Made by a program: the position numbers and the translations under genes. This document shows positions 43,884 through 54,903 of a DNA stretch of 64,000 nucleotides, in pieces; positions within the stretch are counted from its first letter, which is position 1; each line of letters opens with the position of its first letter. This DNA comes from Cornus controversa (Eukaryota > Streptophyta > Magnoliopsida > Cornales > Cornaceae), in contig CM048845.1 in NCBI GenBank assembly GCA_026545225.1, positions 89,840,533 to 89,904,532 of the forward strand. The letters are read 5' to 3'. The notes beneath the pieces were generated by a model. That model did not search any database. It had not been told where the DNA came from and saw only the letters and a list, made by a program, of their open reading frames with translations.

Positions 43884-46008
43884 TGAAATACCCCCACAAA
43901 ATTTCGTGCATGAGGTGGCTAGTCTCACACACAAAACCTGAGAGATATTTACAATTGATAGCAACAAGAATAGAATACAAAGACAAAATGAAAATTTTTT
44001 TAAAGCGAAATAGAAAGTCCATTTGAAATAATAAAATGTTAAATAAATATGTCTGGCAATACAACTTGGAGTCCCGTAACTCAAGGACCCCTTTAACCAA
44101 AAATCATAAAAGTAAAATACTTTGTGAAAAGATCTTAGTCCCTACACTAAAGTCTGGTAAGGAATAGATGATCTCCATGCTCTAACCTTGAGGTGGAAAC
44201 TGCCTGGACATAAAATATCAACGTAAAAAGTACGAGCAAGTTCTTTCTATTACAACTCAATCAGAGAACCGGTAAACATACCCTCTATAAAAGGAACAAT
44301 AAAATACATAGATGTACACGTATCATTTCCTTATTTAACGTCTGTCCTAAAATAGAAACCATCCTACACACCATCCCAATCCATTCTCTATCACACAAAT
44401 TATAGAACCTATTTTCTAAATTCAAACCAAAGGCAGTCCTTACATGCCCGGACACTTTATTAAATAAACTACCTTATGAATATTTGGTAATCCTAACCTG
44501 CCTCCCTTATATATATATCAAGTACCCCACCATGTAATTGACAATCCACACATGACTCCCTTATTAACCTTAAATACCTTATTAGGTATTGGCAATCCTA
44601 ACATGCCTCCCTTATCTATGTTAATTATTCTATTGGCAATCTTGAGATGCCTCCCTAATTAATCCTTAGATACCTTATTAGGTATTGACAATCCAGACAT
44701 GCCTCCCTTATCTATGTTAACTCAAATTAATTCATTATCTATCTTATATCTCCAAAATAGAAGTCATCCTATATATCATCCCCATTCAACCTCTATCACA
44801 CAAGTTTAGAACCTATTTTTAAGTTCAAACCAAAAGCACAAAAACAAGTATTTTATTAAACTTAGGCAATCCTAACATACCACCTATACTATCCTTGGAT
44901 ACCTTAATAGGTATTGGCAATCCTAACATGCCCCCTGGCAATCTTTACATGCCTCTCTAACCTTAGATACCTTAATAGGTATTGGCAATCCTGACATGCC
45001 CCCTAACAATCCTTACATGCCTCTACAACTAAGCTATTAATCCAAAACAAAAGACCTAACCTACTTAGAACATTAAGTTAATCTAACAGAAGTTTAATCA
45101 CAATAATAAATTAACTCAATACACAATTAAACTAATATCAAGTATATCATGAACATTTATGATTTCAAGAAAAACAATTAAGGTAGTAGAAAATAATATA
45201 ACCACCAATCATATGAGCAAGCACATAACCAAGCCTCCAACGTACCTAAATCATCGAGTGAGTCTAAACCTATCTCTAATCTAGGTTTCTAGGCCTACTC
45301 TATTCCAAAGAACCCTATTTAATTATTCTGAAATTTTCTACAATTCTTGAAAATTCATAACAACCCAAAGCAAAGGAAAGAATTTTAAAAAATTCTCATT
45401 TTGAAGCACACTTTTTAAAACTAGTTCTATAACAAGGAAAAATTATTTCCTTATAAAATTTAAAACACATGCCTATTCTCACCCCCAAAGGATTAGATAA
45501 AAAGTTTGGGAATTTTCTGATAATTTTAAAGATTTTTCAAAATTTAAGAAAATAAAAATCTAGTTTTGAGGCACACTTTCCATACTACTTTACCCACAAG
45601 GAAACCTCATTTTGACTTGATATTTAAAAACCAAGTGTATTCTGTCCCCAAAAGATCACCAAAAGTTTCTAGAAATTTTCTGGAGTTTTTAAAAATATTT
45701 TCCAAATAAAAGAATATGAAAACCCAATTTTGAGGCATACTTTTAAAAATCAATTTAACCACAAGGGAAGCTCATTTCCACTTGAAATTTAAAACCCAAG
45801 TGTATTCTGTCCCTAAAAGATTACCCAAAATTTTTTAAAATTTTTTGGAATTTAAAAATTATTTTTCCTATTTTTCTAAATTAAAAACCAATTTAAAAAA
45901 TTTAAAAAAAAATTTAAAAGTACCTTGGACTGGGCCTAAAGGGGGCCTAGAGGTGGGCTCGGCGAGTGGGGCCCCCTGCCGCCGTCCCCGACGCCAGTGC
46001 AGACGTGT
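43884..46008 (-). repeat. LTR of element F (Tekay/Del-type), truncated
   Basis: About 2.1 kb, related to the element D LTR. On the minus strand it ends GGGGGTATTTCA, as D does. Repeated GGCAATCCTAACATGCC and ACCTTATTAGGTATTGGCAA units at about 44445-45030 correspond to the three 65-bp repeats of D but are more numerous and diverged. A GC-rich stretch at 45935-46005 corresponds to part of the D GC island. The start of the LTR is cut off by the TRIM-like element at 46009. Confidence 0.8.
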
Positions 46009-46343
46009 TGTAATACCCCGCTCCAACACATGGTATGATATTATCTGCTTTGGGCCTGAGCCCGCACAGTTTTGCTCTTGGATTTTACCTCAAAAGGCCT
46101 CATACCATTTGAAGAGAACATACTATACATAAGCACATTCCCTTCTCCACACATAGGCGATGTGAGATTGAGCAATCCTGACATGCCCTAACAGTAATCC
46201 TGACATGCCCCGGTAATCCACCCCACGGGTGACTACAAACCACCCCCCTATGAGGCCTGACGTCCTCGTCGGCACACTTCCGGCTGGGTTCAGGCTCTGA
46301 TACCAACTGTAATACCCCACTCCAACACATAGTATGATATTGT
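46009..46343 (-). mobile_element. TRIM-like miniature LTR element, interrupted
   Basis: TGTAATACCCCGCTCCAACA at 46009 and TGTAATACCCCACTCCAACA at 46308 are two copies of one LTR end. On the minus strand the second copy is followed by primer site TGGTATCAGAGC (46304-46293) and only about 130 bp of internal sequence before the other LTR begins (near 46170). The outer LTR is cut at 46343 by an A-family LTR. It has no coding sequence. It contains ATCCTGACATGCCC twice, a word shared with the repeats of LTR F. Confidence 0.7.
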
Positions 46344-47143
46344 TGATAGGCGTTGAATGTTACGCGTTCTAGCCTCTTAACTTATGTATTTTATTCTCTT
46401 AGTGTTAGACTATTTTGTGATTTTACTTCGTTTTAGTGTTTTCTGTATTTTCAGGACCTCAATGATTATTTCAGTTAAAACCGTAATTTTGGGCTTTTAA
46501 AGATGACATGTAGGATGGTTAGATGAAGCCTACATCAAAGGGATCCATTCAAATATATATTTCAACTCAAATCAGCCCAAGAAAGAGGTCCAAGAGAATT
46601 ACAGTTGCTTAAGAAGGTTTCGGGCCTAAAGCCCAAATCTGCGCATAATGCAGTCTTAATCCCGTTTTGGAAAGAAGTCTTATTTTCGAGCCTCAAATCG
46701 ACATAATTCTCATGAAAGGTTGAAGAAAATTTGATTCTGCACACTTTTGTATTTCACAAAAATTCCGTAAATCGGACTTCTAGTGGGTCAAAAGTTGGGC
46801 CGAAGTCAGCAGGAAAACCCACCTGATTAGTGCTGCGGAAAAACCTAATTTATTCCTAATTGGATTAGGACTTTGATGTATTCTCTTGGCTATTTAAAGT
46901 AAAAAATTAGGGCTGTATTGAGGAGGCTTGGCAGCAGCTTTGAGGAGCTTTTGGAATAGAGAATCATTGGAGAACAAGGCGTATCATGAGCGGCTAGTTC
47001 AGCCACCAGGGTTTTGATGGAGCCCTAACTAAACATCACTGGTTTGATTGTTCTAATTATTGGGGATTTTTGTATTCATTCATAGATTGTGTAATTTAGA
47101 GGATTCTTATTATAGAATTGAGCAATAAAAGTCTTATAAATTC
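46344..47143 (+). repeat. Truncated LTR of the element A family
   Basis: Starts TGATAGGCGTTGAATG and follows the A LTR for 800 bp to GTCTTATAAATTC, equivalent to about 18455 in the A copy, where the D LTR begins. The remaining 3' part does not reappear after element D. Read in element sense it ends within the LTR body. Confidence 0.85.
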
Positions 47144-48059
47144 TGTAATACCCCAGAAAATTTAGGTGTCAATTTAATCTCTTTGCATTATTACTTTATT
47201 TTATTAATTCATGTGAAATGTTTTTTTTTTTTTTTGTTTTATATAGATTATCATTGTATGTGAGTTGTTGGTCTTTTATACATGCATATTGTCATTTATG
47301 TGAATTGGTATAAATTGTGTATTATTTTTATTTAAATGTTCTGGGTTGGGCTAGGGAGGAATTTGGGCTAGGATGAGTGGGCTAAGGTTATGTTTAAAAT
47401 GATGGGCCTAGGGTTATAATAATATTGGTTTTGCTATATTTATTTTTATTATTAATTTGATTTTTATTAGTTTTAGGAAAACAATAAATGAATAATTAAA
47501 AACAAAAAGGAAAAGAAAAGAAGAAGAATTAGGGTTTGCCGTTGTGTTACGCACAGAACAAAAAGAGAGAAAACGAAAGAGAGAAGAGAGTGACGATCGG
47601 GTGAACCAGTTAATTCGTCAGGAAAAAGGCAAGTTTAATTCTTCTCTTCCCCCTTGAATTCGTATGCATAGTCTAGGTTTGAGCATATATTTATATTAAA
47701 AATTTGTAATTAATTGCATGTTAATATTTTTCTGCTATTGATAAATTTCGTGAGATTAACTATGATGATTGTATGTATATTTAATTGATTTTGTTCATGT
47801 AAGGTTATATGCATATGTGTTCATGTATATGTATATTGTGTTAAGGAAGAAATCATTTATTTATGCAATTTGTATGAAATAATTGTTTAGTTGTGAACCT
47901 ACTGTGTTGGAATTAAATTTGTAAACAACTCTAAATCCTTAGGAAAACAGATCGTGAATTTATTGGGTTTTAAATTTTTGAATTTTGCGAAGAACCCTAG
48001 AACTTGTGAATTGGGGGTTTTTGATTCGGGTTGTTTCGGATGGGGCTTTTTGCACTAAT

Positions 48060-48310
48060 ACGTAGACGGCGTCGAGAGGAGAAGAATGGCGCAAAAATGG
48101 AGGCGAACGGTGGCCGGAGGAGGCCGGACCGTCGCCGGGAAGTCGCCAGCAGCGCGCTGTGCGCGCTGCTGGGCGCGCTGGGGAAGAAGCCCCAGCGCAG
48201 GGGCTTCCCCACGCGCCTGGCCGGCGCGTGCCGGCGCGTGGGACCGGCGCCGGCGCCGACCGGCGCCGGGAAAAATATATTTGGGCCCCACTCGCGGGGG
48301 CCCACCCCTG
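48060..48310. other. GC-rich island with hairpins in LTR D
   Basis: An abrupt GC-rich block in otherwise AT-rich LTR. It includes GCGCGCTGTGCGCGCTGC, a hairpin with arms GAAGCCCC and GGGGCTTC around AGCGCA near 48185-48208, and repeated GGCGCCGG words near 48245-48270. Open frames on both strands here follow from base composition. It is duplicated at about 55832-56082 in the second LTR. Confidence 0.9.
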
Positions 48311-49254
48311 GGTCCACTTTGGGCCCATTCCGATATATTTTGATATTTTTTTTTGAATTTTTGAAATTTTTGGAAAAACTTGAAAATTTGAAAAATCATT
48401 TTTAAAAAATACTTTCATGGTTCCAAAAATTCTGAAAATTTTACTGTATGATATTGGAGATTAAATACACTTAATTTTAAATTTTCAACTCAAAACACTT
48501 TTCCCTTGTTGACCAATTAATTTTTAAAAGTACCCAAAAGCTGTCTTTTTCCTGTTTTGTAATTTTAGAAAATACTCTTACAACTCCAAAAATTCCCAAA
48601 TTTTTACTGTAACTCTCTGGAGGTTAAATACACTTGGGTTTAAAGTTTCAACTCAAAATGATCTTTCCTTGTTGCTCAATTAAATTTTAAAGTGTCAAAA
48701 AGCTGGGTTTTTCCCTTTTTGTAATTTTAGAAAATACTTCTGAAATTCCAAAAATTCCCTAAATTTTTTTGTAACTGTTTAGAGATTAAATGACCTTGGG
48801 TTTAAATTTTCACCTCGACTTGAGCTTCCCTTGATGTTCAATTAATTTTTAAAGTGCCTAAAAGTTGGTTTTTCACCTTCTTTGGTTTATTAAAAATATT
48901 TTTAAATTACAGAAAATTCCAGAATATTTTCTTAGTGTTCTTAGAAGTGAAATAGGCCCAGAAACCTAGGTAAAAGTATGTTTAGATCCCCTCGGAGATT
49001 TGAGTGCATTGGAGGTTGGTTTGAGTAATGGTTTCCTCTAATGGGAGTTAAGTTGTTTGGAGCACATCAATTGTGCTTATTATATATATAAATGCTCATG
49101 GGATACTTGATTTAGGTTCACTTGTGAATGATTTGTTATATGGGGATAATTGCATAGCTGATAGTTCAAATGGATAGTCTGTGCAAAATTAAAAGTCATA
49201 ATACATCTTGTTTATTTATTATTTCATATTGGGAATGCATTTGTAATTTTATTT

Positions 49255-49430
49255 GGCATGTAAGGATTGCCCGGCGTGTCAGGATCGCCCATACCTAATA
49301 AGGTATCTATATTTTTATTTGGCATGTAAGGATTGCCCGGCGTGTCAGGATCGCCCATACCTAATAAGGTATCTATATTTTATTTGGCATGTAAGGATTG
49401 CCCGGCGTGTCAGGATCGCCCATCCCTATT
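49255..49430. repeat. Three tandem 64-66 bp units in LTR D
   Basis: Units start at 49255, 49321 and 49385 with GGCATGTAAGGATTGCCCGG, then GTGTCAGGATCGCCC and the near-palindrome ATACCTAATAAGGTAT. The third is cut short. They are repeated at about 57027-57200 in the second LTR. Confidence 0.93.
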
Positions 49431-50133
49431 AATGTATACATGCATCATAATCGACATATCATGATTGCATAGATTTCATAAAATACATACATGTGTATCT
49501 TGATTTGTGAACATAAAGAAGGGAATCATTTTTACATTGTAAGGGTTGTTGAGGAAATATATGAGATGATTTGTATCTTTAAAAGTATGAGCTAAATAAG
49601 GAATAAATTGAGGGGTTGAACGTATATTTATCTATTGTGTCCCTCACATTGAGGGTATGTATATTAATTCTCTGATTGGGATGTAGTAGATAGAACTTGC
49701 TCGTGGGTTTAACCCACTTTGTTGATATTTCAGGTCCCAAGCAGTTTCCCCCGCGAGGATAGAGTACTAGGGTTGGGCTGTGACAGACATCTACTCTCAC
49801 CAGCCTCAGGGTAGGAATCTACATTTTCTTCAGGAATAAAACTATGAACTCATTTAGAGGTTTTGGTTTTGGATTTTAATTTAAGTGTTGAACTTTTATT
49901 TCTTTCTGGTTAAGGGGTCCTTGGGTTACGGGACTTCCAAATTGTATTACCAGAATGTAATGATTTATTTATCAATTTATTTTAATTCAATGGGATTTCT
50001 GTTCAGCTTTTAGCAATTTTTCTATTTCTGTCCTTTGCATCTATGCTTGTTGCTATCAGTGGTTAATATTCCTCAGGTTTTGTGTATGAGACTGGCCACC
50101 TCATGCGCGAAATTTTCTGGGGGGTATTTCATT

Positions 50134-50145
50134 TGGTATCAGAGC
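50134..50145 (+). other. Primer-binding site of element D, tRNA-iMet type
   Basis: TGGTATCAGAGC lies two bases after the LTR end. The matching site of the second unit is at 57906-57917. Confidence 0.9.
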
Positions 50146-50294
50146 ATTCCAGGTTCAAGTGTCCTCGGGTTTTAAGGGTCTATCGTAGGGTATCTTCCGC
50201 TTTGTGTATTCTGATAAATAGGATTCTAAACATAGAGTTCATAGTATTTTAATCTATCCTCAACGGTATTGATGTTTATCTATTTCCTCTACAG

Positions 50295-53200
50295 ATGCCA
50301 CCCCGTAGAAGGAGGAATGTGAATGATATTCTAGGTCAGGGTAATGCTCAGGGTGGAGATGCAGAGATTCCTCCCGACTTGGTAACCATTATAGCGCAGG
50401 CTGTAGCTGCCGGAGTGGCGACTGCTCTTCAGAATCAGCAGCCACCTCAGCAGCCACAGCAGATGGCACAGGTTCCATTACCTGTGGAGCAGCCCAACAC
50501 TTGGGAGAGGGTACGTGATTCCTTCACAAAAGGGAATCCGCCGGAGTTTTCAGGGTCTACGGAGGTCACCGAGGCGTATCAGTGGAGGAAAGATATTGAG
50601 CGCCATCTTCGTATGGTTACATGCACTGAGGTACAGAAACATATGCTAGCTACATTTAAGCTAGTGGGAAATGCATTGCAGTGGTGGGAGTCGGTGACTA
50701 CACCGGAACAGCGGACCATGTTCACTTATGCAGAGTTTCAGGTTCGCTTTGATGCTAAGTACTTCCCGTATGCAGTGAGGGCAGCTAAAAAGAGGGAATT
50801 TCTCGGGTTACAGCAGGGGGACAGAACTGTGGCAGCATATGAACAAGAATTTATTAACTTATCACTGTTTGCACCTGAGGAGGTGGACACCGAAGACAAG
50901 AAGCTGCGATGTTTTGTGAATGGGTTAATCTGGCCTATTCGACAGGTCCTTCTGGGATGTCCAGCTTACACCACATATGCCCAGGTAGTGGATGCTGCAT
51001 TGCAACACTGCCAGTCGAGAAAAGATTTTAGGAAAGGACAGACAGATAAACGACCTGACAGAGAATTCACTGGTCAGACAGTGGAAAGAAGGAATGGAAA
51101 TGGGGGTAGACACTTTGAGAGGGGCAGTCATTCGGGGCAACAACCATGGAAGCGACACAGACCCAACAGTGATGCTCAGAGAGGGGGGACCTCTACTCAT
51201 AGGAGGCACAGTGGGGTACCACAGGCAGGTCGTGGTCAACAACATGGAAATTAGTTCAGGAGGTCTACCGGTGGGTTTAATGGAAACTGTTATAGTTGTG
51301 GTGAGCCGGGGCATTCAGCTAGGTATTGTCCTAATAACAATCAGAGACCACCTGGTCAGCAGAGGCAGGGACAGCAACCACCTTTACCAGTACCACAGAT
51401 TCCACAGGTACAGGCACAGCATCGTCCAGCTCTACCTGCACCACCGCCACCTGCAGGGCAACCTGGACCACAGATGCATTACGGGAGAGTCTACAATGTG
51501 ATGCCCTGTGATGTACGGGCTCCTCAAGCTATAGAGGGTATGTTTCCTATCAATGGTAGAGTGGGTCGTATTTTATTTGATACTGGTGCATCACATTCCT
51601 TTGTATCTAGAGCATTTGCTAGTTTATCCGGATTAGATATTCAGTTATGTACTTCTTCACTCACTATATCTACGCCATTGGGAGCTAGTACAGTTCTACG
51701 AGAACAGGGTAGTCAGGTCTCTATAGACATTGGCAGACTCAGATTCTTGGCAAATTTATTGGTTTTAGATATGCAATCATATGATGTTATACTCGGGATG
51801 GACTGGTTATCACACTACCATGCTCAGGTTAATTGCCACGATAAGGCAATTGTTTTTGCTATACCGGGTCAGGAAATGTACTTGATTGCTATGCCGCAAT
51901 CAAAGGGAGGGTCTAGTACGCACTTGTTCTTTATCAGTGAAGAGTCTCCGGAAGGAACCACAGTGTCTTTAGATTCTATTCCTGTGGTGCGAGACTATCA
52001 GGATGTGTTTCAGGAGATTCCAGGGTTACCACCTAGTCGTGAGATAGATTTTGTGATAGACTTAGCTCCAGGTACCAGACCTATTGCTAGAGCTCCATAT
52101 AGGATGGCTCCTGTGGAAATGAGGGAGTTGAGGGATCAGATTCAGCAACTGCTTAGTCAGAAATTTATTCGCAGGAGTACTTCACCGTGGGGAGCACCAG
52201 TGTTGTTTGTGAAGAAGAAGGATGGATCTCTTCGTCTTTGCATTGACTACAGAGAATTGAATAAGGTCACAATCCGCAACAAGTACCCGTTACCTAGGAT
52301 TGATGATCTATTCGATCAGTTAAGAGGAGCCACCTATTTCTCGAAGATAGATTTGAGATCCGGGTATCATCAACTCCGAGTTAGGGAGCAGGATGTACCG
52401 AAGACAGCTTTCCTTACCAGATATGGGTCGTACGAGTTTCGGGTTATGCCTTTTGGGTTAACAAATGCCCCAGCTATTTTTATGGACCTGATGAATAGAG
52501 TGTTCAGGGCTTACTTGGACCAGTTTGTTATTGTTTTTATTGATGACATTCTGGTTTACTCTAGGTCAGAGGAGGATCATGCCAGACACCTTGGTATCGT
52601 CTTGCAGACACTAAGAGATCATCAGTTGTATGCAAAATTTGAGAAATGTGAGTTCTGGCAAAGAGAGGTGAAGTTCTTGGGCCACGTAGTATCTGAGAAA
52701 GGGATAGCGGTTGATCCAAGTAAAGTGTCAGCGGTTCTGGAGTGGGGACAACCTACCTCACCTTCAGAGATTCGCAGCTTTCTTGGGTTGGCTGGTTATT
52801 ATCGCCGGTTTATTCAGGGCTTCTCTAAGATTGCTGGCCCGCTTACCCATCTCACCAAGAAGGGTGTGCCTTTCATTTGGGATGACTTATGTCAGGCGGC
52901 GTTTGACGAGTTGAAGACCAGGTTGACTACTGCACCAGTTCTAGCCACTCCTCAGAGCGGCGTTGAGTACTTGGTGTATACTGACGCGTCACTACAGGGT
53001 TTGGGATGTGTACTGACGCAGGAGGAGAGACCGATATCATATGCGTCACGTAAGCTTAAACCTCATGAGCTTAATTACCCGACGCATGATCTGGAATTGG
53101 CAGCTGTGGTTTTTGCTTTGAGGATTTGGAGACATTACCTTTTGGGTGAGACCTTCAGATTATTTAGTGACCATAAGAGTCTGCAGTATCTATTTTCACA

Positions 53201-54866
53201 GAAGGAGCTGAATATGAGACAGCGTAGGTGGTTGGAATTTGTGAAAGACTATCATTTTTCCATCCAGTACCACCCAGGGAAAGCGAATGTAGTAGCTGAT
53301 GCACTTAGTCGCCGACCCTATGTTAGTTTATCGGCTCTATTCGAAGCAGAGTGGAATGAGTTGAGCAGTGTTGATGCGTTAGCTGATGCCTTTGTAGCAT
53401 GCGTGGTGGTTACACCTACGATCATACGAAGGGTAATCACAGAGCAGTTTACTGACCCACAGTGCGTAGAAAAGGTGACCGAGTTGAAATCTGGAGAGGT
53501 ACCATTTTATACAGTGGGTAGAGATGGAGGATTGAGGTACAAGGGGCGATTGGTGGTTCCTCACAATGAGGACTTGAGGAAGGCAGTGATGGGTGAGGCT
53601 CACAGTTCTCAGTTTTTGGTACACCCGGGAGGGGATAAAATGTACCAAGACATGAAACGGCAGTTTTGGTGGGCAGGCATGAAGAAGGACATCGCTATAT
53701 TTGTCTCTAAGTGTAGCACATGTCAAATGATCAAGATTGATCATCAAAGACCACCGGGTTCTTTGCAACCACTGCCTATACCAGAATGGAAATGGGAAAG
53801 CATCTCCATGGATTTCATTGTGGGACTTCCCACCTCACAGCGAAATCATGATTCTATTTGGGTGATAGTGGACAGATTAACGAAATCAGCACATTTCTTG
53901 CCAGTTCGCTCGAGTTACACCTCAGAGCAATACGCAAAGCTTTACATCGCAGAGATAGTGAAGCTTCACGGTGTGCCTTTGTCCATTATATCGGATAGAG
54001 ATCCGAGTTTTGTTTCAGGGTTTTGGGAGAGCTTTCAGCTAGCGATGGGTACGGCTCTGCACCTCAGTACAGCTTATCACCCTCAGACCGATGGTCAGAC
54101 TGAGAGGGTTAATCAGATTTTGGAGGATATGTTGCGAGCATGTATACTCGACTTCAAGGGCAATTGGGAGAGTTATTTGCCATTGGTTGAGTTTGCTTAT
54201 AACAATAGTTACCAAAAGACTATTGGTATGGCACCATTTGAGGCTCTATACGGTCGACCATGTAGATCGCCAGTTTGCTGGTTGGAAGTTGGAGAGAACA
54301 GGTTTTTGGGCCCAGAGTTCATTAGGGACACCTCAGAAAAGGTTGCCCTTATTAGAGACCGTATGCGGACTGCACAGAGCAGACAGAAGAGTTATGCTGA
54401 CCGAAGAACTCGTGCACTAGAGTTCAAAGTGGGGGATCAGGTCCTACTCAAAGTTTCTCCCATGAAGGGGGTTATGAGGTTTGGAAGGAAAGGGAAGCTG
54501 GCACCTCGTTTTGTAGGTCCCTTTATGATTACCGACAGAGTTGGAGCGGTAGCCTATAGACTGGCATTACCAGACACGATGCACAGGGTGCACAATGTTT
54601 TTCATGTTTCCATGTTACGGAAGTTCCTTAGAGATGAGGATACTTACCAGCACATTGAGGTAGGAGAGATTGAGTTGCAGCCAGATGCAACATATGTGGA
54701 GCAGCCTTACTGTATTCTTGACCGTAGGGATCATGTCCTTCGTTCTAAGACCATTCCGTTAGTACGAGTTCAGTGGAGCCACCATAATGAGGCGGAGTCC
54801 ACTTGGGAAAGGGAGGATGAGATAAAAACAAAATATCCAGAGCTTTTTCTTTCAGGTATGAGCTGA
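50295..54866 (+). pseudogene. Element D gag-pol, one in-frame stop
   Basis: A single frame of 1,523 codons from ATG at 50295 to TGA at 54864-54866 has one TAG at 51252-51254. Order: gag core (residues about 70-250), zinc knuckle [14 protein letters not shown] (from residue 332), protease FDTGASHSF (Asp 429), RT with FIDDIL (Asp 750-751), RNase H ([14 protein letters not shown] to DALSRR), and integrase with HHCC (H...H, CSTC), [12 protein letters not shown] and E of QTERVN with 35 residues between the last two acids. A chromodomain-like C-terminus has [17 protein letters not shown]. All catalytic residues are present. The second copy has CAG at the stop position, so the break is specific to this copy. 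It would copy and integrate the element if read through. Confidence 0.93.
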
Positions 54867-54888
54867 ATTCCGAGGACGGAATTCCTCT

Positions 54889-54903
54889 GTTAGGGGGGAA
54901 GAA
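54889..54903 (+). other. Polypurine tract of element D
   Basis: TTAGGGGGGAAGAA directly precedes the TG of the second LTR, about 22 bases after the gag-pol stop. Confidence 0.9.

Larger units (their letters stand above)
47144..50131 (+). repeat. First LTR of element D
   Basis: 2,988 bp, from TGTAATACCCCAGAAAATTT to AAATTTTCTGGGGGGTATTTCA. The two ends are near-perfect inverted repeats of about 20 bp, longer than the usual TG...CA. It contains a poly-T run (47221-47235), a GC-rich island (48060-48310) and three 65-bp tandem units (49255-49430). Confidence 0.93.

Noticed and set aside
47960-48418. Several 65-152 codon frames on both strands in LTR D (repeated at 55732-56190)
   Set aside because: They arise from the GC-rich island, which lacks stop codons by composition; they overlap each other in all frames and lie inside an LTR.
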